Positions 52,253 through 61,438 of a DNA stretch of 64,000 nt are shown piece by piece (position 1 is the first letter of the stretch; every line of letters starts with the position of its first letter). Under the pieces are notes generated by a model, which worked only from the letters and a program-made list of their open reading frames with translations, ran no database searches and was not told the origin of the DNA. The DNA is taken from contig NZ_DASZGI010000147.1 of assembly GCF_035938995.1 (NCBI RefSeq), positions 1 through 64,000 of the forward strand, in the 5' to 3' direction. The DNA is from DASZGI01 sp035938995 (GTDB taxonomy: Bacteria; Actinomycetota; Actinomycetes; Streptomycetales; Catenulisporaceae). Made by a program: the position numbers and the translations under genes.

Positions 52253-52286
52253 CCGGCGGCGGACCGGGGGCGCGGTCCGCCGCCGG
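52253..52286 (-). terminator. intercistronic hairpin after the binding-protein gene
   Basis: Perfect 14-base arms ccggcggcggaccg and cggtccgccgccgg with a six-base loop, just after the solute-binding protein stop and before GH36. Such hairpins often raise binding-protein mRNA over the downstream gene by partial termination or mRNA protection. Confidence 0.7.
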
Positions 52287-52293
52287 TCACCGG

Positions 52294-53664
52294 TCAGTCC
52301 CCGGCGAGGATCGACTTGCTCTTCGTCTGCATCTCGGCGAACACGTCGTCGCCGCGCGAGCCGTCGAAGTAGGCGTCCAGCAGCGGCTGCTCGGCCTGCT
52401 GCATCGCCGCGCCGGCGCCGTAGACGACGGCCGGGTACAGCGAGCCGTCCTTCTGGTACTGGGTGAACACCGACCAGTCCACGCCCTGCGCCTTCATCGC
52501 CTGGGCGCTGGCTTCCATCGCGGACGGGATCGACGGGAAGAACGTGCCGCTCGCGCCGGCCAGGGTCTGGCATGGGGCTGAGCCCATGTACGAGACCCAC
52601 TTCCAGGTCAGGTCGGGGTTCTTCGTTCCAGCCCAGATGTTGTCGCCGTTGGAGTTGCTCAGCACCTTGCGGGTCTTGCCGTCGGGGCCGAGTACGGTCG
52701 GGGCGATGCCCACGTGCACGCCCGGCAGCTTCGTGAAGGTCGCCGCCTCCCAGGACCCTGCGGTCTCCAGCGCAACCTTGCCCGAGCCGAGCTGGGTCAC
52801 GTCGCTGACCGAGTTCTGGCCGTTGGCGCCGGTGAACTGCCCGAAGCCGGGCATGAAGCCGCGCGCCGCCAGGGACTTGATGTAGTCCATGGTCTTGACC
52901 AGCCGCGGGTCGTTGTAGTTGAACACGGTCGGCCAGCTGGCCTTGTCGCCCATCTGCCAGCCGAGGGTGGAGACGAACGAGCTCCAGGTGGTCTGGCCGA
53001 TGAAGTCGTCGGAGTTGAGCACGCCGACGCCGTAGGTGGCGATGTGGTTCTTGTCGAAGCCGGGCTGGTCGCCGCGCTTGCCGTTCTTGTCGATGGTCAG
53101 GTGCGCGACCATCTTGTCGAAGGTGCCGCCGTCGTCCGGGTTCCAGGTCAGGTTGTCCACGTCCTGCTGGGTGTAGCCGGCCTGGGTCAGCATGTCCTGG
53201 TTGTAGTAGACGGCGGTGGCCGCCCAGTCCAGCGGCAGTCCGTACTGCTTGCCGTCGGTGTACTTCCAGGCGTTCACGCCGACAGAGAACTGCGACAGGT
53301 TGTAGCCGGTCTTCTTGATCAGGTCGTCCAGCGGCAGCAGTTGGTTCTGGCTGGCGTACGCCTGGAAGTACTGCACGCTGTTCTGGAACGCGTCGGGCGC
53401 GTCGCCGGCCACGAAGCCCGCGGTCAGCTTGGTGAAGTAGTCCGACACGTCGTACTGCGAGATCTGCACCGTGTCGCCCGGGTTCGCCTTCTCGAAGGCC
53501 GTGGCGCACTTCTGGTAGGCGGCGGCCTGCTTGTCGTCCCAGGTCCACCACTTGACCGTGCCGGTGCTCGCGGACGAGCTGCCGGAGCTGCTACTGCCGC
53601 AGCCGGTGACGACCGAGGCCGCCGCGGCCGCGGTCGCTATGACAGCGACGACGCGGTTTCTCAT
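52294..53664 (-). CDS. sugar ABC transporter solute-binding lipoprotein
   Basis: This 456-residue lipoprotein has a signal peptide with lipobox VVTGC (Cys22) followed by a Ser-rich tether. The mature part is a family 1 (UgpB/MalE-like) binding protein, with VKWWTWDD at the start and the GKQYGLPLDWAATAVYYNQD region typical of the family. It should capture galactosyl- or fucosyl-oligosaccharides and deliver them to the two permeases encoded upstream. Its ATG overlaps the esterase stop (ATGA). Confidence 0.94.
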   Translation of the reverse strand: MRNRVVAVIATAAAAASVVTGCGSSSSGSSSASTGTVKWWTWDDKQAAAYQKCATAFEKANPGDTVQISQYDVSDYFTKLTAGFVAGDAPDAFQNSVQYFQAYASQNQLLPLDDLIKKTGYNLSQFSVGVNAWKYTDGKQYGLPLDWAATAVYYNQDMLTQAGYTQQDVDNLTWNPDDGGTFDKMVAHLTIDKNGKRGDQPGFDKNHIATYGVGVLNSDDFIGQTTWSSFVSTLGWQMGDKASWPTVFNYNDPRLVKTMDYIKSLAARGFMPGFGQFTGANGQNSVSDVTQLGSGKVALETAGSWEAATFTKLPGVHVGIAPTVLGPDGKTRKVLSNSNGDNIWAGTKNPDLTWKWVSYMGSAPCQTLAGASGTFFPSIPSAMEASAQAMKAQGVDWSVFTQYQKDGSLYPAVVYGAGAAMQQAEQPLLDAYFDGSRGDDVFAEMQTKSKSILAGD

Positions 53665-54632
53665 GATTCCTCCAGCAACAGGGAGCGGAATGCGTTGACG
53701 ACCAGCTGCAGATCCTCAGAACCGCCGGCGTCGTGGCCGTTGTGCTCCCAGGCGCTGATCTGTCGAGGGCCGGCGTAGGCGTGGAACGCCCCGAAGGCCG
53801 TCGAGGGCGGGCAGACCTCGTCCGTCAGCCCGGTGGAGAACCAGGCCGGCGCCGCGGCGCGGCGCGCGAACCCGATTCCGTCGAAGTAGCCGAGCGTGTG
53901 GAACACGTGGTCGGCGAGCGTGCGGTGAGCCTTGAGGAAGCCGGCGACCTCCTGATACGGCCCGCCGCTCGCGGTGTGCACGGCGTGTCTGATGTCGCAC
54001 ATCAGCGGCGCCTGCGCGTACAGGGCGGCCAGATCTGGTACGAGCCCTGCGACGGCGAGCGCGATGCCGCCGCCCTGGCTCGGTCCGATGGCTGCGATCC
54101 GGGCCGGGTCGACGAAGTCCAGCCCGCGCAGGGTGTGCACGGCGCGGACCGCGTCCACATAGACCCGGCGGTAGAAGTAGGACTCGCGGCTCTCGATGCC
54201 CTTGGTCATGAAGCCCGGGAAGGACGGTCCGGTGGTGCCGACCGGGTCGCCGGTATCGCCGCCTGCGTAGTCGCCGCCCTGGCCGCGCACGTCCATCAGC
54301 AGTTGCGCGTATCCGGCGGCGGCCCACAGCAGGTCGTCGAGCGCGTGGCCGCGCCCGCTGGCGTAGCCGTGGAACTGGACGATCCCAGGCAGCGGTCCGC
54401 TCGCTCCGCGCGGGCGGCGCAGCCAGGCCCGGATCGGGTGGCCGCCGAAGCCGGCGAAGGTGACGTCGAAGACCTCGATGATGTGCAGGCCGGTCTCGAC
54501 CGGCGTCACGTGCACGTCCAGCGGGATCTGGTCGGCCGCGTCGAGGGTGGCTCGCCAGAACTGGTCGAAGTCGTCGGGTTCCTTGTAGTCGCTGCGGTAT
54601 TCGTGCAGCGCTCCCTCGTCCCGGTACGCCAT
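53661..54632 (-). CDS. acyl esterase, acetyl xylan esterase/cephalosporin C deacetylase family (CE7)
   Basis: This 323-residue alpha/beta hydrolase has RGQGGDYAGG, the nucleophile motif GPSQGG, the acid in TGLTDEVCPPS and the base in NGHDAGG, all in the order of CE7 enzymes. It has no signal peptide, so it should remove acetyl groups from imported oligosaccharides inside the cell. It overlaps the genes on both sides (TGATG with GH95, ATGA with the binding protein). Deacetylation would let GH95 and GH36 reach their sugars. Confidence 0.92.
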   Translation of the reverse strand: MAYRDEGALHEYRSDYKEPDDFDQFWRATLDAADQIPLDVHVTPVETGLHIIEVFDVTFAGFGGHPIRAWLRRPRGASGPLPGIVQFHGYASGRGHALDDLLWAAAGYAQLLMDVRGQGGDYAGGDTGDPVGTTGPSFPGFMTKGIESRESYFYRRVYVDAVRAVHTLRGLDFVDPARIAAIGPSQGGGIALAVAGLVPDLAALYAQAPLMCDIRHAVHTASGGPYQEVAGFLKAHRTLADHVFHTLGYFDGIGFARRAAAPAWFSTGLTDEVCPPSTAFGAFHAYAGPRQISAWEHNGHDAGGSEDLQLVVNAFRSLLLEES

Positions 54633-57052
54633 CACAGCTCCCTGAGATCCGGGCCGAGGCGGACGGGCGCGCCGACGGGTACGGTCAGGTCGCGGCGCAG
54701 GTCGCCGTAGCGGATCGAGACCGGCTGGTCGGACGGACCGGCGAGCCTGCGGACGGTGAGCGCGGTCAGCGCGCCGCGGCTCCAGTTCAGGTCCACGGCC
54801 AGGCCACCGCGGCAGCGCACGCCACGGCACGAGCCGTCCGGCCACTGCTCGGGCACGGCCGGCAGTGCCCTGATGGCGCCGCCGTGGCTCTGCACGACTA
54901 TTTCGAGCACCGCCGCCATCAGGCCGTAGTTGCCGTCGATCTGGAACGGCGGGTGGGTGCTGAACAGGTTCGGCAGCAGGCCACCCCACCGCTCCGCGCC
55001 GCTCGGGTCGGCGTGTCGGGCCGGATCCCCGTCGAACGGCCGGACGGCTTCGAGCAGCAGACCACGCGCGGTCGCGGCGTCACGAAGCCGGGCGCGCAGC
55101 GCGATCTTCCACGACCAGGACCAGCCCATCGCGCCCGGCCCACGGGCGTCGAGCAGCCCGGCGGCGGCCTCGGCGAGGTCCGGGGTGGTGTCCGGGTCGA
55201 TCTGGCCCAGCGGGAAGACCGCGATCATCGGCGACATGTGCCGGTGGTGCGGGTCGTCCTCGGTATGGTCCTCACTCCATTCGCGCAGTCGGCCGTCCGC
55301 GGTCAGCGCGGTCGGGCGCAGGCGGGGCAGCGCGGCGCGGATCTCGGCGCACACAGGATCCTCATCGGCAGAACCGAGGAGGTGAGCGGTCGTGAGGGTG
55401 CGCACGAGCAGGGCCCTGATGAGCGCGACGTCCATCGCCGTCGAGACGGACAGCGACTCGCGGGTACCGCCCCGGGAGACGAACAGGTTCTCCGGCGAGG
55501 TGGACGGAATCGTGTCGAGCATCCCGTCCGGGGCGGGCACCAGCCAGTCGAGGCAGAACTCTGCGCAGCCGCGTAGGAGCGGCCAGGCGCGCTCGCGTAA
55601 GAAGTCTGTGTCGCCGGTGAAGTCGGCGTGGTCCCACAAGTGCTGGGCGAGCCAGACCCCGCCCATCATCCAGATCGCCCAGGACGGGTTGCCGTGGCCC
55701 ATGCCGACCGGCAGCGCCCAGCCCCACGGGTCGGAGTTGTGGTGCGCCAGCCAGCCGCGCGCGCCGTAGAGCTGCGCCGCGACCTCGCCGCCGGTGTCGG
55801 CCAGCTTCTCGATCAGCCGGAACAGCGGCTCGTGGCACTCGGACAGCCCGGCCGCCTCGGCGCCCCAGTAGTTCATCTGGGTGTTGATGTTGATGGTGTA
55901 GTTGCTTGACCAAGCCGGGCGCAGCTCCTGGTTCCACAGGCCCTGTAGGTTCGCGGGCGGACCGCCGCCGGGCCGCGAGGCGGCGGCCAGCAGGTAGCGG
56001 CCGAGCTGGACCATGACGGTCGCGGTGAGCTGTTCGTCCTTGCCGGACAGCACCTCGTCGGCGACGTCGAACGTGCCGGCTCGGCGGGTGCCGATCGTCA
56101 GCCGCGTACCGGAGAGCAGGGTTCGAAGATCGGCCTCGTGCTCGGCGAGCAACCGCTCGGTGCCGAGAGCGAGCGCGGCGCGGGCCCATGCGGTCGCGCG
56201 GCGCTGGTGCTTGGCGCGGTCGGCCGGGTCGGCGCCATCCCAGACATCTTCCGCGGCGGTCGAGGAGGCGAGGGTGATCAGCACGCGCGAGGCGCCGTTG
56301 ATGGTAAGTGCGCCTTCTGACGCGCTCATCCGGCCGTCGGTGTCTACGGCCAGCGCGACCGCGGCGTACGGGTCGTATCCGCTCGCAGATACGAATCCTT
56401 CCGGCGCGTATCGGAGCGGTTCCGGCACGTCGGGCTCGTGCAGCGGGGCGCCGTCGACCGGCAGTTCGATGCCGAGGCTGAGCCCGCGTTCCGACGCCGC
56501 GTGCTCGACGACACGGAGCGGAGAGCCGAGGGCGAGTGTCAAGTCAACCGTGCCGGTCTCGACAGTGAGCGCGATGCACAGCGCATCGGCAGGGCTGCTG
56601 GACCACGTCAGCCTGCGGATCGTGCGGTCATCGAGCTCGATCAGCTCGCTGACGATGCCGTTGTCCAGGTTCAACGTCCGGCCCCGATAAGCCAGAGCGC
56701 TGCCGTCGAGCGTCATCCAGAGATCGACGAAAGGCAGGAACTCCTGGCTGTACGGGCCTTCGAAGGACATCAGCAGCTCGCGGGCGCGCTCGTAGTCCTC
56801 GGCGCGGATCGCCTCGCGGACCTCCGCGAGCCGCTGCGGACCGGCGCCGTCGGCCAGCACGTTCGACAGCGCCTCGCGCGGACCGTCGGGCGTGCCGGAC
56901 CACACCGTGGCGTCGTTGACCTGCCAGCGGGCGCGCGCCGCACCGCCGAAGACCATCGCGCCGAGCCGACCGTTGCCCACCGGCGCGGCCTCACTCCAGT
57001 CCGTAGCCGGCTGCGGCCAGGACAGCAGCAGGTCGTCAGGGTTCTGAATCAC
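54632..57052 (-). CDS. GH95 alpha-L-fucosidase or alpha-L-galactosidase
   Basis: The 806-residue protein has no signal peptide and the GH95 layout. An N-terminal beta domain (LSWPQPATDWSEAAPVGNGRLGAM) leads to an alpha/alpha barrel containing NLQGLWNQELRPAWSSNY and NINTQMNYW (catalytic Asn region) and FQIDGNYG (base Asp region). It should cleave alpha-1,2-linked L-fucose or L-galactose, as found on xyloglucan side chains. The GTG at 57052 shares one base with the permease stop (TAGTG); the open frame further upstream is read-through of the permease gene. Confidence 0.93.
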   Translation of the reverse strand: MIQNPDDLLLSWPQPATDWSEAAPVGNGRLGAMVFGGAARARWQVNDATVWSGTPDGPREALSNVLADGAGPQRLAEVREAIRAEDYERARELLMSFEGPYSQEFLPFVDLWMTLDGSALAYRGRTLNLDNGIVSELIELDDRTIRRLTWSSSPADALCIALTVETGTVDLTLALGSPLRVVEHAASERGLSLGIELPVDGAPLHEPDVPEPLRYAPEGFVSASGYDPYAAVALAVDTDGRMSASEGALTINGASRVLITLASSTAAEDVWDGADPADRAKHQRRATAWARAALALGTERLLAEHEADLRTLLSGTRLTIGTRRAGTFDVADEVLSGKDEQLTATVMVQLGRYLLAAASRPGGGPPANLQGLWNQELRPAWSSNYTININTQMNYWGAEAAGLSECHEPLFRLIEKLADTGGEVAAQLYGARGWLAHHNSDPWGWALPVGMGHGNPSWAIWMMGGVWLAQHLWDHADFTGDTDFLRERAWPLLRGCAEFCLDWLVPAPDGMLDTIPSTSPENLFVSRGGTRESLSVSTAMDVALIRALLVRTLTTAHLLGSADEDPVCAEIRAALPRLRPTALTADGRLREWSEDHTEDDPHHRHMSPMIAVFPLGQIDPDTTPDLAEAAAGLLDARGPGAMGWSWSWKIALRARLRDAATARGLLLEAVRPFDGDPARHADPSGAERWGGLLPNLFSTHPPFQIDGNYGLMAAVLEIVVQSHGGAIRALPAVPEQWPDGSCRGVRCRGGLAVDLNWSRGALTALTVRRLAGPSDQPVSIRYGDLRRDLTVPVGAPVRLGPDLREL

Positions 57053-57990
57053 TATTTCAACCCCGCGAAGCCGATGGAGTCGACGATCTTCCGGCCGAAG
57101 GCGACGAACAGCAGCAGCATCGGCAGCGCGGCGACCAGCGTGGCCGCCATCAGGCCGGCCCAGTCCGGGGCTTCCTGCGGCGAGGACTGCTTGAACACCG
57201 CGAGGGCGAGCGTCAGCGGCCTGACGCTCTCGTCGTTGGTGACCAGCAGCGGCCAGAAGTAGTCGTTCCAGGTGTTGATGAAGGTCAGCAGCGCCAGCGT
57301 GGTGATCGGCACAGCCGTCATCGGCAGCGTGACCTGGAAGAAGACCCGCAGCTTCCCGGCGCCGTCGATGACCGCGGCCTCCTCGATCTCCGAGCTGAGG
57401 CCGAGCATGAACTGGCGCAGGAAGAAGATGTCGAAGGCGGAGAACAGCGCGCCGGGCAGGATCATCCCGCCGAAGGAGTTGGTCAGGCCGAGGTCCTTGA
57501 TGAGCACGAAGTTGGGCAGCAGGGTGAGGATGCCCGGCACCATCAGGGCGGTCAGGAAGATCGAGAACACCGGGTTGCGCCCGCGCCATTGCAGCCGGGA
57601 GAACGCGTACGCCGCCATCGCCGAGCACAGCACGATGCAGGAGGTGAGGATGGAGGCGTAGATGACCGAGTTGCGCAGGTAGAGCAGGATGTTCAGCGAC
57701 GCGCCGGAGCCGCCCTGCGCCACTGCCTCTGCCGGACTGGACAGCCCCAGCGCCCGCTTGAACGCGCCGAGGGTGAAGCCGACCGGCAGCGGCGAGGACG
57801 GGTGGGTGGCCAGCGCATAGTTGTTGGACAGCGCGGTACGCAGGATCCAGTAGAACGGGAAGACCGTGACGAACAGCACCCCGAGGATGTAGATCCAGGC
57901 CACGACCCGGCCGACGGACCACCGGCGGCGGGCGGCGTGCGGCTGTGATTGCGGACGGCCGAGCCGTCCGGGGGCGAGCGCGATCGACAT
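57052..57990 (-). CDS. sugar ABC transporter permease (MalG type)
   Basis: This 312-residue membrane protein has six predicted helices. The EAA loop reads EEAAVIDGAGKLRVFFQVTLP, the ATPase contact site. The C-terminal DSIGFAGLK is typical of MalG-like proteins. ATG at 57990 with GGGAGGGG upstream, 14 bases after the partner permease. No ATPase gene accompanies it, as is common in actinomycetes that share one MsiK. Confidence 0.94.
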   Translation of the reverse strand: MSIALAPGRLGRPQSQPHAARRRWSVGRVVAWIYILGVLFVTVFPFYWILRTALSNNYALATHPSSPLPVGFTLGAFKRALGLSSPAEAVAQGGSGASLNILLYLRNSVIYASILTSCIVLCSAMAAYAFSRLQWRGRNPVFSIFLTALMVPGILTLLPNFVLIKDLGLTNSFGGMILPGALFSAFDIFFLRQFMLGLSSEIEEAAVIDGAGKLRVFFQVTLPMTAVPITTLALLTFINTWNDYFWPLLVTNDESVRPLTLALAVFKQSSPQEAPDWAGLMAATLVAALPMLLLFVAFGRKIVDSIGFAGLK

Positions 57991-58004
57991 GTCAGACCCC
58001 TCCC

Positions 58005-59021
58005 TTAGTTCGTGTCGGCTTCGTTGGCGCGGGCGAGCCGCATCTGCAGGAAGGTGATCGCGATGAGCATGGCGAACAGGGCCAGCGACATCGCCGAGGC
58101 GTATCCGAAGTCGAACTGGGTGAAGGCCTTGTCGTAGATGTACATCTGCAGCACGTTCGAGGCGTTGGCCGGGCCGCCCTGCGTGGTGACCTGGACGATG
58201 TCGAAGACCTGGAACGAGCCGATCACGGTCAGGATCACCACCATGACCAGTACCGGCCGAAGCAGCGGAACGGTGATCCGGCGGAAGATCTGGATCTCCC
58301 CGGCGCCGTCCAACCGGGCCGCCTCGTAGACGTCGCCCGGGATCATCTGCAGCCCCGCGAACAGCAGGATCGCGTTGTACCCCATGGACTTCCATACACT
58401 GATCAGGGCGACCGAGGGGATGGCCCAGGTCGGCGAGCCGAGGAACATCACGGTGTGCCCGGTCAGCTTCTCCAGCACGTTGTTGACGATGCCGAGCTGC
58501 GTGTCGAGCATCCACGACCACACCAGCGCCGCGACCACGCCGGAGATCAGGAACGGCAGGATGATCATGCCCCTGATCACGGCCGACCGGGTCAGCCGGT
58601 GCAACACCACGGCCGTGACCAGCGAAAGCAGGATGCCGATAACGACCGCCAGGCCGACGAAGTAGACCGTGACCCGCAGCGAGCTCCAGAAGACGTCGTC
58701 GTGCAGGAGCTTGCGGAAGTTGTCGAGACCGGTCCACTTCGCCGGGCTGAGCACATGGAACGAGCTGAAGCTCAGATACACCCCGCGGATCACCGGGTAC
58801 GCCGCGAACAGCACGAACCCGACGAGCGCGGGAGCGATCAGCAGCCAGGCCAGCCGCCAGTCCTGCCGGTGGATCGGCGCGGGATGCGACTTCGGCTTCT
58901 TACTCTGTTTCCCGCCGCGCCCGCGGGCGCCGTACTGCGCGTCGTTCTGGGCGCTGTGCGGCGCGGCGCGGGACGGCCGCTGCGCCGGTTCTGCCGATGC
59001 GGCGCGATACGTTGTCGCCAC
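58005..59021 (-). CDS. sugar ABC transporter permease (MalF type)
   Basis: This 338-residue membrane protein has an unusually long basic cytoplasmic N-terminus (about 52 residues) before six predicted helices. The EAA loop is YEAARLDGAGEIQIFRRITVPLL. It pairs with the MalG-type permease. The GTG start at 59021 has AAAGGAG upstream. Confidence 0.93.
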   Translation of the reverse strand: MATTYRAASAEPAQRPSRAAPHSAQNDAQYGARGRGGKQSKKPKSHPAPIHRQDWRLAWLLIAPALVGFVLFAAYPVIRGVYLSFSSFHVLSPAKWTGLDNFRKLLHDDVFWSSLRVTVYFVGLAVVIGILLSLVTAVVLHRLTRSAVIRGMIILPFLISGVVAALVWSWMLDTQLGIVNNVLEKLTGHTVMFLGSPTWAIPSVALISVWKSMGYNAILLFAGLQMIPGDVYEAARLDGAGEIQIFRRITVPLLRPVLVMVVILTVIGSFQVFDIVQVTTQGGPANASNVLQMYIYDKAFTQFDFGYASAMSLALFAMLIAITFLQMRLARANEADTN

Positions 59022-59043
59022 GGCACTCTCCTTTGAGTAACGT

Positions 59044-59064
59044 CCCGCGCCTTTTCAGCGCGGG
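59044..59064 (-). terminator. intercistronic hairpin between GH27 and the permeases
   Basis: Arms cccgcgc and gcgcggg with a seven-base loop, in the 80-base spacer. It could attenuate transcription from GH27 into the transporter genes. Confidence 0.5.
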
Positions 59065-59101
59065 GGTCGCAGAGCGGCCCCCGGCGCATCTCAAGGGCGA
59101 T

Positions 59102-61240
59102 CTAGAGGGTGATCCGGTCGATGTCGGACACCCATCCGTTCGGGTTTCCGAACTGGATGGAGTTGGCTCCCGCGGACAGCTGGATCGGGATGGTGACCGT
59201 CTGCGGGGCGTTCCAGTTGTTGTCGTTCGTGCCGGACAGCGGCAGCTCGAACGGTGTGCCGTTCACGGTGACGACCGCGACGCGACTGGAGTCGCCGTCC
59301 ACGTAGCCGACGGTCACCAGGTAGGTCCCGGCCACCGGCACGGTCACGTTGTTGAACACCAGGTAGCCGTTGTAACCGAGGAAGCCGACCTTCGCGCCGC
59401 CCGAGCAGCCAGAGCACGAATACACCTGTGCTCCGCCGGCGACCGTATTGCCCGGCGCCTCGGCTTCGATGGTGGTCGGCCCGGATTCGCTGGCCGGCAT
59501 CGTGAGCGTCAATGTGTTGCTTGTCGGCGACGTGTGCCCCCAGGTCGTCTTCGCGACCACGCTGAACTGGTAGGAGGTGGCGGGTGCGAGCCCTGCGACA
59601 GTCGCCGAGGTACCGGTGACGGTGACGTTCTTGGTCCCGTTCACGTACACGTCGTACGAGGCGGCGCCGGCCGAGGGGTCCCAGGCCAGCGACATGGTGG
59701 TGCCGGTGTCCCCGGTGCCGTGCAGGTTGACCGGCATCGTCGGGGTGGCCCCGGCGTGGGACGGCGTGATCCGCAGCAGCCGCGAGCCGTGCGACGGCAG
59801 CGAGGCGCTGAAAGAGCCGGTCGCCGAGCCGAGGTCGGTGTGGCTCCACAGGTCCCGGATACGGGCGGAACCGCTGATGCCCAGGTCGTTCCAGTTCGCG
59901 GTCACCGTCGCGGTCGAGTCGCCGAGGTTGAACAGCGCGACCGTGTAGCTGCCGTCGGCGTTGCGGGCATACCAGACCTGCTGATCAGAGCTCTGACTGA
60001 CCGGCTTGGCCGGGTTGCCAGCCTGGTCGACCGCGATGACCTCGTCGTTCGTCAGCAGGCTGAGACCGTAGCCGTCCAGCTTCGTCAGGTCGTCGCCGAC
60101 GTACAGCGGTGCGCCCTCGATCGCCCACAGCGTCACGTAGCTCTGCCGCTCGGCGTCGGTGATGCCGTCCATCTGGCCGTTGCCGACGTCCAGCGAGTCG
60201 AGGTTGTTCCAGTGGCCGGGGCCGGCGTCCGGGATCCACTGCACCACGTCGTCCCAGCGCTGCTTCACCGAGTTGTTCCAGGTGACGAGGGTGTCGCAGT
60301 AGCACTCGACGTCGGTGTCGATCCGCCAGCCGTTGGTGTACTCCTGCCAGATCGGCGCCTGCGGGTGGGCCAGCGCCCAGGAGATCACGAACTGGATCGG
60401 CCGGCCGGTCTGCCCGAGCGCGGCGGACCAGGCGGCCACGTCCGAGGTGTTGTCGTAGTTGCCGCCGCCCTGGAACGAGCCGGGGCCGACGCCGTCGAGC
60501 TTCAGGAAGTCCACGCCCCAGCCGGCGAGTTCGTCGGCGATGGAGTTGATGTACGCCTGGGCGCAGGGGCTGGCGTAGTTGATCTTATAAGCGTTGCTCC
60601 AGCCGTTCGTCATCCGCAGATCGGAGTAGACGATGTCGCTGGTGTGGCAGTTCGTGGTGCCGTAGATCGGCGTCTTGCCGCCGTTGTACGCATCGGGTTG
60701 CAGGCCGACCGCGAGGTAGAGGCCGAGCTTGAGGCCCTTGGCGTGCACGTAGTCCCCGATGTGCTTGATGCCGTCGGGGAAGGTGGTCGGATTGGGGATC
60801 GGCCGTCCGTACGGGTCGGCGCCGAACGAGCAGCATCCCTGGCTCGAGTTGGCCCAGCCGGCGTCGATGTTGACGTACGTGTATCCGTGCTGCTTGAGCT
60901 TGGCGGCCATGACGTCGGCCTGTTGGAGCACATGCTGCTCGGTGAGGAAGCTCGCACCGCCGGTCGGGTTGACGCCCGGGTAGTTGGTCGACTCCAGGCT
61001 CCAGCTGCTCCAGCCCATGTACGGCTTGGCGGCGACGGCCTGCTGCTTCGCGTGGGTGGTCGCGTCGACCTTGGCGAGCGGGTCCGCGCTCGCGGCGTTA
61101 GTCGTCACTGTCTGGCTGCTCGTGGCGTTGGTGGACGCCATCGCCGCGCCGGCCGGAATCCCGGCGAGAGCCGCGGCGGACGCCGCGACGGTGGTAAGGA
61201 TAAACGTGAAAACGATCTTGCGCCTTGAGCGCCTCGTCAT
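59102..61240 (-). CDS. secreted GH27 alpha-galactosidase with fibronectin III and CBM35-like domains
   Basis: The 712-residue enzyme has a signal peptide (about 1-35, AAMAS). The GH27 barrel (72-400) has MGWSSW, NIDAGWA, nucleophile Asp249 in FLKLDGVG and the acid/base region WRIDTDVE. A C-terminal beta domain, a fibronectin III repeat (about 490-575) and a CBM6/35-like module (about 585-712) follow. It cuts alpha-galactose from polysaccharides outside the cell and so starts the pathway served by the operon. ATG at 61240 with GGAG five bases upstream; the GTG two codons earlier overlaps that site. Confidence 0.93.
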   Translation of the reverse strand: MTRRSRRKIVFTFILTTVAASAAALAGIPAGAAMASTNATSSQTVTTNAASADPLAKVDATTHAKQQAVAAKPYMGWSSWSLESTNYPGVNPTGGASFLTEQHVLQQADVMAAKLKQHGYTYVNIDAGWANSSQGCCSFGADPYGRPIPNPTTFPDGIKHIGDYVHAKGLKLGLYLAVGLQPDAYNGGKTPIYGTTNCHTSDIVYSDLRMTNGWSNAYKINYASPCAQAYINSIADELAGWGVDFLKLDGVGPGSFQGGGNYDNTSDVAAWSAALGQTGRPIQFVISWALAHPQAPIWQEYTNGWRIDTDVECYCDTLVTWNNSVKQRWDDVVQWIPDAGPGHWNNLDSLDVGNGQMDGITDAERQSYVTLWAIEGAPLYVGDDLTKLDGYGLSLLTNDEVIAVDQAGNPAKPVSQSSDQQVWYARNADGSYTVALFNLGDSTATVTANWNDLGISGSARIRDLWSHTDLGSATGSFSASLPSHGSRLLRITPSHAGATPTMPVNLHGTGDTGTTMSLAWDPSAGAASYDVYVNGTKNVTVTGTSATVAGLAPATSYQFSVVAKTTWGHTSPTSNTLTLTMPASESGPTTIEAEAPGNTVAGGAQVYSCSGCSGGAKVGFLGYNGYLVFNNVTVPVAGTYLVTVGYVDGDSSRVAVVTVNGTPFELPLSGTNDNNWNAPQTVTIPIQLSAGANSIQFGNPNGWVSDIDRITL

Positions 61241-61284
61241 GATCACTCCAATCAGTCGCGCCCTTGCTGACCAATTGGATCGGG

Positions 61285-61313
61285 AGCGTAGCCAGATTCT
61301 TTTCCTTCGTCAA
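61285..61313 (-). promoter_or_regulatory. promoter of the GH27/transport operon
   Basis: On the minus strand TTGACG (61308-61313) and TACGCT (61285-61290) are exactly 17 bases apart, about 45 bases before the GH27 start. TTCGTC and CGTCGGATGAA-type sequence overlapping the minus-35 could be a ROK operator, but the symmetry is imperfect. Confidence 0.6.
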
Positions 61314-61438
61314 CATATTCGTCGGATGAATCCACGGCCAAGTGTCCAGGTGATCACCGTTCAGCGGGTGACCTACTGTGACTCAACGCGCCCGCAGACC
61401 CTCGAGCCTTTCTTTCCATCGGAGGTTATGATGGCGCG

